In this document: positions 54,165-64,000 of the stretch, in pieces
Layout of the letters: each line of letters opens with the position of its first letter
Numbering within the stretch: the first letter of the stretch is position 1
Assembly (NCBI RefSeq): GCF_022134585.1
Contig: NZ_JAKNCT010000006.1
Location: 1 to 64,000, forward strand
Direction: 5' to 3'
Origin: Mesosutterella porci
GTDB lineage: Bacteria > Pseudomonadota > Gammaproteobacteria > Burkholderiales > Burkholderiaceae_F
Length of the DNA: 64,000 bases
Notes under the pieces: model-generated
What the model saw: only the letters and a program-made list of their open reading frames with translations
Databases searched by the model: none
Told to the model about the DNA's origin: nothing
Program-made: the position numbers and the translations under genes

Positions 54165-56075
54165 TCAGGAACCGGCCTGCTCGAGTTTTTCCGAGACTTC
54201 GAGCCATTCCTCCTCAAGCGAGTCTTTTTCCTCGCCTTCGGCCGCGCGCTGCTTCAATACGGCCTGCACTTCTTCGGGGTTGCCCTGATAGAAGGCGGGA
54301 TCGGCGATTCTGCTGTCGAGCTCCGAGAGGGACTCCTCAAGCTCGGCCACTCGGGATTCGATTTCGGAAAGCCTTTTCCTGAACGGCTTTTTGAGTTCGG
54401 CGATGCGAGCCCGCTCGCGGGCCGCCGCCTTCCTCGCCTCGCGGGGCGTCTGCTGGGCGTCGGAGGAAGCGGCCTTTGCGGCCCGGGCGGCGCTTTTTTC
54501 ATCCCGCCTCGAGGCGAGCACCAGCTCGGCGTAGTCGTCCAGGTCCCCCTCGAACTCAGTGACGCGCCCTTCGTGCACGAGCCAGAGCCGCTCGGTTGCT
54601 GCCCGCAGAAGGTGCCGGTCGTGAGAGACGATGAGCACGGAGCCGCCGAAGGTGGACAGCGCCATCGTAAGCGCCTCGCGGGTTTCCATGTCGAGGTGAT
54701 TGGTCGGTTCGTCAAGAACCAGCAGATTGGGCTTTTTCCAGGCAATGAGGGCAAGAGCGAGCCGCGCCTTCTCCCCGCCGGACATGGAACCCGCCTGTTC
54801 GTTCACTTGATCGCCGGAGAAGCGGAATCCGCCGAGGAAATCCCGAAGATCCTGCTCGCGCGTGTCGGGAGAAAGCCTTCGCAGATGCTCAAGCGGCGTC
54901 TCGTCCAGCCTCAGCGCGTCGAGCTGGTGCTGGGCAAAGTACCCGATCGAGAGGCCCTGCCCGCGCCACAGCTTGCCGGCCATCAGCGGGAGCTCGCCGC
55001 ACAGCCCCTTCACAAGCGTGGATTTACCTGCGCCGTTGACGCCGAGTACGCCGATGCGCTCGCCCGAGCGGATGGAAAAAGAAACGCCGCTGAGCACCTC
55101 GCGGCCCTCGTAGCCGAGCGACATCCCTTCGGCATCGAGCAGGTGCTCGGGCAGCCGCTCGGGGGCAGGGAACTCGAACCGCCATTCGGAGCGGGCGCGT
55201 ACGGGCTCGACCGCTTCGAGCTTTTCAAGCATTTTGATGCGCGACTGGGCCTGGCGGGCCTTGCTCGCCTTATAGCGGAAGCGCTCGATGTAGGCGCGAA
55301 GGTGCTCCGCGGTGCGCTCGTAAGCTTTCGCGCCGGCCGCCTGCTGGCGCAGCCGCTCGACCCGCAGCTGCTCGAACGCAGAATAATTGCCGGCGTAGCG
55401 CCGGATTGTTCCGTCTTCAACCGACCAGATGGTGCTCACGCACCGGTCGAGGAACTCGCGATCGTGCGAGATGACGACCACTGTGGCCCGCACGTGCTTG
55501 AGCCAGGCCTCGAGCCAGATCACGGAATCGAGGTCGAGGTGGTTGGTCGGCTCGTCAAGCAGCAGGAGGTCAGCCGGCCGCATGAGGGCTCGGGCAAGGG
55601 CGAGACGGTTGCGCCAGCCGCCTGAGAACTCGCGCACCGGAAGCGCGGCCTGCGCGTCGGTGAAGCCCAGGCCGTGCAGAATCGTATGTGCTTCGGCGGA
55701 AATCGCCCCTTCGTTGAGTTCGGCCAAGGCTGCGGCGGCTGCAGCGAGCTGCATGTCGTCGCCGCCAGCCTTGGCCTCTGCATAATCGCTTTTCGCGCGC
55801 ATGAGCGGAGCGTGGCCGCTCATGACAAACTGCAGCGCGGTCTCGTCCACCGCCTCGATGTCCTGGGCCACGTGGGCGATCCGGTCAGGTTCGGGCGCCT
55901 CGATCTCTCCCGATTCTGGCGCGAGCTCTCCCAGAACCGCGGCAAACAGCGTCGATTTGCCGCAGCCGTTCGGCCCGACCAGCCCGATGCGCTCGCCGTC
56001 GGAGGCGATGAGGCTCGCTTTTGAATACAGAACCCGGACCCCCCGGGCGAGGCTGATGTCTAGCAGTCGCAACAC
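54165..56075 (-). CDS. ABC-F family ATPase (YheS-like)
   Basis: Cytosolic ribosome-associated ATPase with two ABC cassettes and no membrane part. The GTG at 56075 (AAGGA about ten bases upstream) gives 636 aa, the length of E. coli YheS. First cassette: VGPNGCGKST, FSGGWRNRLALARAL, LLLDEPTNHLD; linker rich in Arg/Lys/Glu; second cassette: LGVNGAGKST, MSGGEKARLALAL, LVLDEPTNHLD; then a charged C-terminal coiled coil. The frame is open upstream into prmB but lacks similarity. Members affect translation or antibiotic tolerance. Confidence 0.9.
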   Translation of the reverse strand: MLRLLDISLARGVRVLYSKASLIASDGERIGLVGPNGCGKSTLFAAVLGELAPESGEIEAPEPDRIAHVAQDIEAVDETALQFVMSGHAPLMRAKSDYAEAKAGGDDMQLAAAAAALAELNEGAISAEAHTILHGLGFTDAQAALPVREFSGGWRNRLALARALMRPADLLLLDEPTNHLDLDSVIWLEAWLKHVRATVVVISHDREFLDRCVSTIWSVEDGTIRRYAGNYSAFEQLRVERLRQQAAGAKAYERTAEHLRAYIERFRYKASKARQAQSRIKMLEKLEAVEPVRARSEWRFEFPAPERLPEHLLDAEGMSLGYEGREVLSGVSFSIRSGERIGVLGVNGAGKSTLVKGLCGELPLMAGKLWRGQGLSIGYFAQHQLDALRLDETPLEHLRRLSPDTREQDLRDFLGGFRFSGDQVNEQAGSMSGGEKARLALALIAWKKPNLLVLDEPTNHLDMETREALTMALSTFGGSVLIVSHDRHLLRAATERLWLVHEGRVTEFEGDLDDYAELVLASRRDEKSAARAAKAASSDAQQTPREARKAAARERARIAELKKPFRKRLSEIESRVAELEESLSELDSRIADPAFYQGNPEEVQAVLKQRAAEGEEKDSLEEEWLEVSEKLEQAGS

Positions 56076-56164
56076 TTCAGAAAAGTCCTTCTTTTGCTTT
56101 GTGTCTTGCGGGGCGGCGGGGGCGCCGGGCGAAAGCGCTTCCCCGGTGTGTCCGGCCGCCTTTT

Positions 56165-57103
56165 TCAGGCCGTCGCCTCGTGCGGGCCGAAATACTCGCG
56201 CAGATCCCGGGCGGTGGCGAGGAAGACGAGGTTGTCGCCCGCGCTCACCGTGAGCCACGTGAGCGGCAGGTCAGGCCAGATCGCCTCGAGCGCTTCGCGC
56301 CCGTCGCCCACCTCGACCACGAGAAGGCCGTTGTTGGTCAGGTGCCGAGAGGCTTCCGGAAGGAGCCTTCTCACGACATCCATGCCGTCGCCGCCCGCTT
56401 CAAGGGCTAGCGTGGGCTCATGGCGGTATTCGTCCGGGAGGCTCTCCATCGAGGCGGTCGTGACATAAGGAGGATTCGAAATGATGAGATCCCAGCGCCT
56501 CGATTTGAGCTCCGGCATGTCGAAAAGATCGGACAGCACGAGCTCCATGCGGTCTTCGAGTCCGTAGTCGCTGCGGTTCACCCGCGCGACCTCCAGGGCG
56601 CTCGGGCTGATGTCGACGCCGGTCACGCGGGCGTTGGAAAACGCCTCAGCCAGCAGCACCGCCAGGCAGCCGCTGCCCGTGCACATGTCCAGGGCGCTGC
56701 CGATTTCCAGAGGATCCTGCACCCAGGGCTGCAGATGCTCTTCAAGCAGCTCGGCGATGAACGACCGGGGAATGAGCACATTCTCATCGCAGTAGAAGCG
56801 GTGGCCGACCAGCCAGGCCTCGTGCAGCAGGTAGGGCACGGGGACGTGCTCGGTCACCCGCTCTTCGATCAGGCAGGCGATCCTGCGCACTTCCTCTTCC
56901 GTGAGGTTTGCGTCGAAGAACGCGTCGAGCTTGTCAAAGGGCAGCTTCAGGGCTCTCAGCACAAGAAAGGTCGCTTCCTCCCAGGTGTCGTTCGTGCCGT
57001 GTCCGAGCGAGATCCGGGAGTCCTCCATGCGGGTCATGGCCCAGCGCACCAGGTCCCGTATCGTGTGCAGGCTCGAGGCCGCTTCAATCGAATTCTGTGG
57101 CAT
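56165..57103 (-). CDS. prmB: 50S ribosomal protein L3 glutamine methyltransferase
   Basis: N5-glutamine methyltransferase modifying ribosomal protein L3. The 312-aa protein has an N-terminal helical domain (VRWAMTRMEDSRISLGHGT), the typical PVPYLLHEAWLVGHRFY, VLIPRSFIAELLEE, SAM motif LDMCTGSGCLAVLLA and catalytic IISNPPYV. AAGGAAC is eight bases upstream. It follows dapE, as in many Burkholderiales. Confidence 0.93.
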   Translation of the reverse strand: MPQNSIEAASSLHTIRDLVRWAMTRMEDSRISLGHGTNDTWEEATFLVLRALKLPFDKLDAFFDANLTEEEVRRIACLIEERVTEHVPVPYLLHEAWLVGHRFYCDENVLIPRSFIAELLEEHLQPWVQDPLEIGSALDMCTGSGCLAVLLAEAFSNARVTGVDISPSALEVARVNRSDYGLEDRMELVLSDLFDMPELKSRRWDLIISNPPYVTTASMESLPDEYRHEPTLALEAGGDGMDVVRRLLPEASRHLTNNGLLVVEVGDGREALEAIWPDLPLTWLTVSAGDNLVFLATARDLREYFGPHEATA

Positions 57104-57168
57104 TTTGCGCTTTGTTCCTTGCGTTTGTTGTTGTCTCGCTGCCGGAGGCAGCCCTTCCCCCGCAGCCT

Positions 57169-58329
57169 TCAGGCGAGCAGCCGCTCGAGCAGGCCCCGGT
57201 AGATCCGCTTGAGAGCCTCGGGCTCTTCGGCGCCGATGTTTTCGTTGGGGGAGTGAATGGTTGAGTTTGTGGGCCCGAACTCAAGAGTCTCCTCTGAAAT
57301 CGGCGCGATGAATCTCGCGTCAGAGGTGCCGCCCGTGGTCGAGAGCTCCGGGCGTAGCCCCGTTTCGCTTTCAATCGCCGCCGCGAGCGCCTCGGCGAGC
57401 GATCCGGGGCCGCGCCGCAGTGTGATAAAGGGCAGGGCGTCAATCCTCCAGGTGAAGTCCGCTCGGACCCCGGTCCCTTTGAGCACCCTGTCAGCCGTCG
57501 ACTCGATCTCGCGGATCAGGTCCTGCGGCTTCCAGGCCGCGCTGTAGCGGAGGTTGAATTTGACCTCGGCGTGCCCCGGCACCACGTTGACGGCTCCCAC
57601 TCCCGAGCGGAAGTTGGAGACTTGGAAAGAGGTCGGAGGGAAGTCGGCGCTGCCTTTGTCCCAGACCCGGGCGGAGAGCTCGGCAATCAGCCTGGCGGCC
57701 GCATGGATCGGATTGGCGCATTTGGCGGGATAGGCCACGTGCCCCTGGCGCCCGTTGAAGACCACAGCGGCGTTGAGCGAGCCGCGCCGGCCTACCTTCA
57801 CCGTGTCGCCGAGCTTTTCGCTTGACGAGGGCTCGCCGATCAGGCTCCAGCGCGGACGCACGCCCGCCTCGCGCAGCTGCCCGACGACGCGTTTGGTGCC
57901 TTCCTCCCCGTCGCCTTCCTCATCGGAGGTGAGCAGCAGCGCGATGGAGCCACGGTGCTCAGGATGAGCCGAGACGAATTCAGCGGCGGCTGCGGCGAAA
58001 GCTGCGTCCGAGCTCTTCATGTCGGAGGCTCCCCTGCCGTACAGGCGGTCGTCCCGCAGCTGCGGCTCGAATGGCGGCGAAGTCCACAGTGAGGCCTCTC
58101 CGGGGGGCACGACATCGACGTGGCCTGCAAAGACGAAGAGGGGATCGGCCTGGCCGCGCCGCAGCCACAGGTTGGTGGTTCCGTTGGGCGTGAGCTCCTG
58201 CCGGGCGGAAAAGCCCAGGGGCTCGAGGAGCGCCCTGATCGGGCCGTAGGCCCCGGCTTCGCGCGGAGTCACAGACTCGCAGGCGATCAGCTGTTTGGCG
58301 AGCTCCAGGGCGTTGAAATTTTTCTGCAT
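57169..58329 (-). CDS. dapE: Succinyl-diaminopimelate desuccinylase
   Basis: Di-zinc M20 hydrolase releasing LL-diaminopimelate in lysine and peptidoglycan synthesis. The 386-aa product has LIACESVTPREAG, the metal-binding FAGHVDVVPPG, LLTSDEEGDGEEGTK with the catalytic Glu, and C-terminal TTGGTSDARFIAPI and FGPTNSTIHSPNENI. Its ribosome site is weak. It is third in dapC-dapD-dapE on the minus strand, consistent with the succinylase branch. Confidence 0.95.
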   Translation of the reverse strand: MQKNFNALELAKQLIACESVTPREAGAYGPIRALLEPLGFSARQELTPNGTTNLWLRRGQADPLFVFAGHVDVVPPGEASLWTSPPFEPQLRDDRLYGRGASDMKSSDAAFAAAAAEFVSAHPEHRGSIALLLTSDEEGDGEEGTKRVVGQLREAGVRPRWSLIGEPSSSEKLGDTVKVGRRGSLNAAVVFNGRQGHVAYPAKCANPIHAAARLIAELSARVWDKGSADFPPTSFQVSNFRSGVGAVNVVPGHAEVKFNLRYSAAWKPQDLIREIESTADRVLKGTGVRADFTWRIDALPFITLRRGPGSLAEALAAAIESETGLRPELSTTGGTSDARFIAPISEETLEFGPTNSTIHSPNENIGAEEPEALKRIYRGLLERLLA

Positions 58330-58443
58330 AGGTGCTTGCTGCTTGGGTTGGGATGGGCAGAAAACGCAGGACTGCGCAGGGGGAGCGCAGCGCGCGCCTT
58401 CCGCCCCTTTTCCCTTGGGGGCGGGAAGGGCGCCGGGCGGCTT

Positions 58444-59259
<816 letters not shown>

Positions 59260-59302
59260 TTTCTTTTCTTCCTGCTGTTTGGAGTAGTGAAAGGATAGTT
59301 GT

Positions 59303-60523
59303 TCAATAGGCGCGCTCAATCGGGCGGATCAGAGACGCGTCGAACTGTTCGAGCCGCTTCGTCCCCTCCAGGATTTCCTTTTCCGTTGCGACCAGCGCGA
59401 TGCGGACGTAGCCTCGCCCCGGCACCGTCCCGTCGGCCGTCTCACGGCTCAGGAACGTGCCGGGCAGCACCTTGATGCCCACCTGCTCGTACAAAGAGCG
59501 GGTGAAAGCGAGGTCGTCCTCGACGGGACTCTTCGCCCAGAGGTAGAAGGAGGCGTCAGGCATCGGGGCCTTGAAGTACCGGTTGAAGGCGGGTTGCCCG
59601 ACCGCAAAGGCCCGGCGGTAGAGCTCCCGGTTCTCGCGGACGTGCTCTTCATCCGACCAGGCCGCGGCGGAGGCGGCCTGAGTGGCCGTGGGCATGGCCG
59701 AGCCATGGTAGGTGCGGTAAAGCAGGAACGACTTCATGAAGCGGGCGTCCCCTGCGCAGAAGCCGCTTCTCATGCCCGGCACGTTGGTGCGCTTGGACAG
59801 GGACTGGCAGATCACGATGTTCTCAAACCGGTCGTTGCCCCGGCGGGCCGCGGCCGTCAGCGCGCCGAGCGGCGGGCGCGACTCATCAAAATAGATTTCG
59901 GAGTAGCACTCGTCGGAGATCAGCGTGAAGCCCCAGCGCTCGGACAGTGCAAGAACCTCGTCCCAGTGCTGCTGGGTCATCACCGAGCCGCAGGGATTGT
60001 TCGGGCTGCAGACGATGAGCGCCTGAACCCGCTTCCACTGCTCGTCCGTGATGGAAGAGTAGTCGGCCTGGAAGTGGTTTTCAGCGCTGAGCGGAACGTA
60101 AAGCGGCTCGGCGCCCGCAAGCAGCGCCGAGCCCTCGTAAATCTGGTAGAAGGGATCGGGTATCACCACGATCGGCCTGCCGCCCGCAGCGTGCCGGTCG
60201 ACAAGCGTCTGGATGATGGAAAACAGCGCCTCGCGCGAGCCGTTTGTGGGCACGATCTGTGTTTCCGGGTCGGCCTTGACGCCGTAGCGGCGCTCAATCC
60301 ACTGAGCGATCGAGCCGCGCAGCTCCGGTGTGCCCTTGGCGGCCGGATATCGGGCAAAGAGTGGGAAGGCCCGCTCGTAGGCATCGAGCACGAACCGCGG
60401 GGTCGGGTGGCGCGGCTCTCCGATCCCGAAGGAAATTTCCTCCATCGCGGGCTGGATCCCCTTGAGCAGTTCGCGCAGCCTCGCGAAGGGATAGGGGCGT
60501 GTAAGGGCCAGTTCGGAATTCAT
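59303..60523 (-). CDS. dapC: Succinyldiaminopimelate aminotransferase
   Basis: PLP-dependent class I/II transaminase making N-succinyl-LL-DAP. The 406-aa protein has [34 protein letters not shown] and the Schiff-base Lys in [15 protein letters not shown], then [10 protein letters not shown] with the substrate Arg. CGGAGGT lies eight bases before the ATG. The association with dapD and dapE fixes the substrate better than sequence alone, since the family is broad. Confidence 0.92.
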   Translation of the reverse strand: MNSELALTRPYPFARLRELLKGIQPAMEEISFGIGEPRHPTPRFVLDAYERAFPLFARYPAAKGTPELRGSIAQWIERRYGVKADPETQIVPTNGSREALFSIIQTLVDRHAAGGRPIVVIPDPFYQIYEGSALLAGAEPLYVPLSAENHFQADYSSITDEQWKRVQALIVCSPNNPCGSVMTQQHWDEVLALSERWGFTLISDECYSEIYFDESRPPLGALTAAARRGNDRFENIVICQSLSKRTNVPGMRSGFCAGDARFMKSFLLYRTYHGSAMPTATQAASAAAWSDEEHVRENRELYRRAFAVGQPAFNRYFKAPMPDASFYLWAKSPVEDDLAFTRSLYEQVGIKVLPGTFLSRETADGTVPGRGYVRIALVATEKEILEGTKRLEQFDASLIRPIERAY

Positions 60524-60556
60524 GACGTTGAACCTCCGCAGGAATGTTTCGGCTTC

Positions 60557-60976
60557 TCAGCCCCGCATCGGGGAGTTGGTTTCAAAGTCAGGGAGATGGA
60601 CCACGGGGGCCGGCGTCCAGCCGGGCTTGCGGTGCTCTGCAATCACCGTGGTGTAGATGCCCCCGCGGACCCACCAGCGGGCGCGGATTCTCATGAAGCG
60701 CGGGCTGATCGCGGCCACGAAGTCGCTGAGAATGCGGTTCGTCACGTCTTCGTGGAAGGCCCCGAGCGAGCGGTAGGTCCAGGTGTAGAGCTTGATGGAT
60801 TTCAGCTCAAGGCACTTCCGGTCCGCGATGTAATCGACAATGAGTGTGGCGAAATCGGGCTGGCCTGTGAGCGGGCACAGGCAGGTGAACTCCGGAATTT
60901 CCATGTGGATCACGTAATCGCGTTCTGGAGCCGGGTTGTCGAAGGTTTCCAGTTTTTTTTCTGGTGACGAGGGCAT
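60557..60976 (-). CDS. queF: 7-cyano-7-deazaguanine reductase (QueF)
   Basis: NADPH-dependent nitrile reductase making preQ1 for queuosine in tRNA. The 139-aa unimodular (YkvM-type) protein has [14 protein letters not shown], where Cys34 is the catalytic thiol and Asp41 its partner, and the QueF motif LKSIKLYTW followed by FHE. GGAG precedes the ATG. It leads the queF-dapC-dapD-dapE order and is divergent from smc. No convincing preQ1 riboswitch is seen in its leader. Confidence 0.95.
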   Translation of the reverse strand: MPSSPEKKLETFDNPAPERDYVIHMEIPEFTCLCPLTGQPDFATLIVDYIADRKCLELKSIKLYTWTYRSLGAFHEDVTNRILSDFVAAISPRFMRIRARWWVRGGIYTTVIAEHRKPGWTPAPVVHLPDFETNSPMRG

Positions 60977-61184
60977 AATGTCACTCCATTCAATAAGGCG
61001 GTTCTCTGCAGGCCTGCCTTGAGGATCTCCTACGCCTGCGCTCCGCAGGCGGGACGCAGGCAGGTGCGGACGGCCTGCAGAATCGAACTATTATAGTGGT
61101 CTGCGCGCTCCGTTCACCGTCCCCATGCCGGGAAAAGCGCCCCAAAGGCGCAGATCCGGGCGGCAGGGCTTTCTTTTCATCCAT
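60977..61184. promoter_or_regulatory. Divergent queF/smc promoter region
   Basis: Contains TATAAT on the minus strand (61095-61090) suitable as a queF -10, with TATTAT/TATAGT overlapping on the plus strand for smc; -35 boxes are not clear. The queF leader would contain a strong hairpin CGCCTGCG/CGCAGGCG (around 61035-61055) and GCAGGC repeats, perhaps structural or regulatory. Confidence 0.45.
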
Positions 61185-64000
61185 ATGCATCTTCGCCAGG
61201 TCAAAATTTCAGGCTTCAAAAGCTTCGCCGATCCGACCGTGATTGAATTTCCGAGCGGCTTTGTGGGCATCGTGGGTCCGAACGGATGCGGCAAGAGCAA
61301 TGTGATTGACGCCGTGCGCTGGGTGATGGGGGAGGGACGTGCCGGGGAGCTGCGGGCGACCAGCTCGATGACGGAGCTCATTTTCGCAGGGTCGGCAGGC
61401 CGTGCGCCCGCGGGCAGGGCATCGGTGGAGATGGTGCTCGACAACTCCGACGGAACGCTTTCCGGCCCCTGGGGCGCATACTCCGAGGTCTCGATCCGAA
61501 GGACCCTCACGCGGGATGCGGCAAGCGCCTACTTCATCAACGGGCAGGCGGTCCGCCGGCGCGACGTGCAGGACATCTTCATGGGCACCGGGCTCGGGCC
61601 CCGCTCCTATGCGATCATCAGCCAGGGCATGGTGAGCAGCTTTGTGAAGGCGCGGCCCGAGGAGCTGCGGGTTTATTTTGAGGAAGCGGCGGGAGTTTCC
61701 CGCTACAAGGAGCGGCGGCGCGAAGCCGAGGGGAGGCTCTCCCTCACCAGGACGAATCTCGAGCGCGTCTCCGATCTGCAGCAGGTCCGGCGCGCTGACA
61801 TCGAGCGGCTCTCGGCCGAGGCGCAGACCGCGCAGAAATGGCGCAGCCTCACGCAGCGCCGGGAACGCTTTGCCGGGATGTGGCTCGTGCTGCAGGAACG
61901 CGACATCCGGGATGCCCGGGACCGGACGGCAGCGGACATTGCAGAGGCCATGGCCGAGATCGAGTCGGGCCGCACGGCGATGGCTTCGCTTGAGAAACAG
62001 GCGGCCCAGGCCCAGGCCGGTCTCGAAGAGGCCAGGTCGCAGGAAGCCTTGAAGCGCGAGGCGCTCAAAGCAAACGAGCTCGAGCTGGCGCGCAGGCAGA
62101 GCGCGCTGGCCGCACTGGTTGAAAAAAAGAAGATGCTCGAGGAGCGCGTTCGCAGCGACGGCGAAAAGCTCGAGCGCGCGAGCCGCGGCGCTTCCGATTC
62201 CTCGGCGAAGGCCCAGGGTTTTGAAGAGGAGTCCCGGCGCCTCACCTCCGGGATCGCTGAATGTGAGGCGGAGAAGGAAGAGCGGGCGCAGGCGCTGGAA
62301 GAAGAGCGCGATGCCTTCGAGCAGGCAAAAGCAAGGGAACGGGCGCTCGCCCAGTCGGAGAAGGAAGCGCAGTCCAGGCTCACGGAGCTCAATTTCACGC
62401 AGCAGGCCCTCGGGCGGGAAAAGGCCATGCTTGAAGACCGGCTGGGGAGGCTGGGACAGGAGAAATCGGACTCGGCCGCACCGAAAGAGTCCGAGCTTGA
62501 GCAGGCCCGCGAGTACGCCGAAGAGTGCTCTGCCTCGTTAGAGGAATGCGGGCAGCGCAGCGAGCAGGCCCGCGAGGAACTTACCGCAGCCGAGGAGGAC
62601 TGCCGCGGCAGGCTCGAGCAGAAGAACCGTTCCTCGGAGGCCTTGGCCCGGCTGCAGGCCCGTTCGAGCGCACTGCGCGAGGTGCAGCAGAAGGCCCTTG
62701 CCGAAGGCCGCCTTCCCGACTGGATCCGCAGTCACGGCCTCGAGGGGCTTCCGACGCTTGTTTCCGGCATCCGGGTCGAGGAGGGCTGGGAGCGGGCAGT
62801 GGAAGCGGCGCTCTCGGCGAGAATGACCTCACTCGAAGCGGGCTCGCTCGCAAGGGCGGTTTCGCTTGCGGCGGATCCTCCGCCGGCCAGGTTTGCGCTG
62901 GTCGACGTGCGGCAGGGCGAAGCCCTGCGGCAGTCCTTGGACGAGCAGGGTAGCCTCGCCCAGAAGGTGCTCTCCGTGAGGCCTCAGAGCGCCGCTCTTG
63001 TGCGCGTCTGGCTCGCCAGATTCCGCATCGCCCCCTCCCTTGGGGAGGCGCTGCGCCTTTCTCAGTCTGAACCTCAGGCCTCCTTCATCACGAAGGAAGG
63101 GCACACGGTGTCGGCCGGCTGTGTCCTCTTTTGGGCCTCCGAGAGCCCCGCCTCCGGGTTTCTGGAGCGCGCGGGCGAACTCTCAAGGCTCGAGCAGCAG
63201 CGCGACAGCGAGTCGAAGGCCTATCAGGCTCTGCTCGAGGGCGTCGTGCAGGCCGAGAGCCGCCGGGAGGCCGCCCTCGCTCGGTCCCGCGACGCGGCCG
63301 CCGCGCTTGAGTCTTCGCGGCGCGAACAGCAGGCCGCAGCCCTGAGGCTGAGTGAAATGCAGGCTTCCTTCGAGGCATGGTCCAGGCGCGCTTCCTCCAT
63401 CGAGGCGGAGAGCTCCCGGGCCAGGGAGCGGCTCGAGGAGATAGAGGCTCAGTCCGAGGCTTCGGAGGCGCAGTTCGAGGAGCTTGACCAGGCGCTCTCG
63501 AAGGTGTCTCAGGAGCATCAGGACGCAGAGATGGCCGCCGAGGCTGCTCAGTCGAGGCTGCAGGGTGAGGAGGGTGCGCTGCGCGACTGCGAGACCCGCT
63601 TGAAGTTGCTCCAGACCGATGCGCGCCACGCTGCGGAGCGGGCCCGCGACGCCCGCACGGCTGCTTTGAGGGCGCAGTCTGAAGAGGCTGAGTTCACGGC
63701 GGCAATCGAGGAATCGCGGGCTCTGCTCGAGGAGCTCGACGAAACGGCGGGCAGCGAGGGCGTGCGCGAACAACTTCAGGCCCATGACGCGGCCGAGGCC
63801 TCGCTGCGCGAAGCCGAACGGATTGTCTCCGCGGCGGCCGAAAAGGTCGCGGGGCTGGATGCCGAGCGAAGCAGGCTGTCGCTGGCCGAGCGTCCGAAGC
63901 TCGAGAGGGTGGGCGAGATGAAGGTTCGGCAGGGGAGCCTTGAAAACGAGCTCTCGGTCCTGGCTACCCAGATCGAGCAGCGCAGGGCGGACCGCGCGGA
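61185..64000 (+). CDS. smc: Chromosome segregation protein SMC (cut by window edge)
   Basis: Condensin ATPase that organises and separates chromosomes with ScpA/ScpB. From ATG 61185 the frame stays open to the window end (938 codons of an expected about 1170). It begins MHLRQVKISGFKSFADPT, with Walker A GPNGCGKS at residues 31-38, FAGSAGRAPAGRASVEMVL, and ISQGMVSSFVKARPEELR then FEEAAGVSRYKERR. Long Glu/Arg/Ala-rich coiled coil follows, interrupted about residues 505-640 by the hinge (PDWIRSHGLEGLPTLVSGI region), then the return coil. The C-terminal signature and Walker B lie outside. The ribosome site is weak. Confidence 0.95.
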   Translation, partial: MHLRQVKISGFKSFADPTVIEFPSGFVGIVGPNGCGKSNVIDAVRWVMGEGRAGELRATSSMTELIFAGSAGRAPAGRASVEMVLDNSDGTLSGPWGAYSEVSIRRTLTRDAASAYFINGQAVRRRDVQDIFMGTGLGPRSYAIISQGMVSSFVKARPEELRVYFEEAAGVSRYKERRREAEGRLSLTRTNLERVSDLQQVRRADIERLSAEAQTAQKWRSLTQRRERFAGMWLVLQERDIRDARDRTAADIAEAMAEIESGRTAMASLEKQAAQAQAGLEEARSQEALKREALKANELELARRQSALAALVEKKKMLEERVRSDGEKLERASRGASDSSAKAQGFEEESRRLTSGIAECEAEKEERAQALEEERDAFEQAKARERALAQSEKEAQSRLTELNFTQQALGREKAMLEDRLGRLGQEKSDSAAPKESELEQAREYAEECSASLEECGQRSEQAREELTAAEEDCRGRLEQKNRSSEALARLQARSSALREVQQKALAEGRLPDWIRSHGLEGLPTLVSGIRVEEGWERAVEAALSARMTSLEAGSLARAVSLAADPPPARFALVDVRQGEALRQSLDEQGSLAQKVLSVRPQSAALVRVWLARFRIAPSLGEALRLSQSEPQASFITKEGHTVSAGCVLFWASESPASGFLERAGELSRLEQQRDSESKAYQALLEGVVQAESRREAALARSRDAAAALESSRREQQAAALRLSEMQASFEAWSRRASSIEAESSRARERLEEIEAQSEASEAQFEELDQALSKVSQEHQDAEMAAEAAQSRLQGEEGALRDCETRLKLLQTDARHAAERARDARTAALRAQSEEAEFTAAIEESRALLEELDETAGSEGVREQLQAHDAAEASLREAERIVSAAAEKVAGLDAERSRLSLAERPKLERVGEMKVRQGSLENELSVLATQIEQRRADRA

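Noticed and set aside
60977-61095. preQ1 riboswitch in the queF leader
   Set aside because: The leader has strong GC hairpins but no recognisable preQ1 aptamer arrangement (small hairpin plus A-rich tail pairing).

Overview
The window is a high-GC proteobacterial chromosome segment. The gene order pyrH-frr-uppS-cdsA ... dxr-rseP-bamA-skp-lpxD-fabZ-lpxA-lpxB-rnhB, a dapC-dapD-dapE-prmB block, a fused-length NarG with NarHJI, and protein sequences of Burkholderiales character suggest a betaproteobacterium. The flavin-type respiratory reductase, reliance on glutamate uptake and PEP synthase fit a gut-associated Sutterellaceae (Sutterella-like) member. The family name is inference; no rRNA or other marker is present to confirm it.

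Layout. 1-123: tail of an IS3-type transposase cut by the window edge. 337-3355: pyrH, frr, uppS, cdsA. 3356-7458: an island inside the normally contiguous cdsA-dxr cluster, with ilvE, a DUF805 membrane protein, an SDR oxidoreductase and a secreted beta-barrel-like protein. 7542-18900: dxr, rseP, bamA, skp, lpxD, fabZ, lpxA, lpxB, rnhB, a SpoU-type methyltransferase and a small membrane protein. 19007-22260: minus-strand gltI-J-K-L glutamate/aspartate ABC transporter. 22627-27392: sbcD-sbcC. 27509-33097: a PEGA-like lipoprotein, ppsR divergent from ppsA, then nfeD and an SPFH/stomatin gene. 33213-34739: a three-gene cassette of unknown function in which the outer two genes are paralogous. 34827-35444: an orphan FixJ-type response regulator. 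35888-36325: an unknown 145-aa protein. 36624-39805: feoA-feoA-feoB-feoC iron(II) uptake operon behind a Fur-like box. 40490-48358: narK-narG-narH-narJ-narI. 48522-53000: YihY-family membrane protein, an XRE/S24 repressor whose protease residues are lost, a small membrane protein, and a divergent exported FMN/FAD reductase. 53246-60976: EamA transporter, then minus-strand queF-dapC-dapD-dapE-prmB-ABC-F. 61185-64000: smc, running off the right edge.

How it fits together. The left third is the house-keeping envelope programme: undecaprenyl and CDP-diglyceride lipids, MEP isoprenoid synthesis, sigma-E protease, outer-membrane protein assembly and lipid A. The middle serves amino-acid uptake, gluconeogenesis and DNA ends. 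The right half equips the cell for anaerobic respiration (Fe(II) uptake, nitrate reductase, an exported flavin reductase) and lysine/peptidoglycan precursor synthesis. No tRNA, rRNA, CRISPR array or prophage was found. The most promising unexplained items are the paralogous three-gene cassette, the protease-dead S24 regulator next to the respiratory flavoprotein, the beta-barrel/SDR/ilvE island, an SbcC without a zinc-hook CxxC, and several unassigned operator-like dyads.
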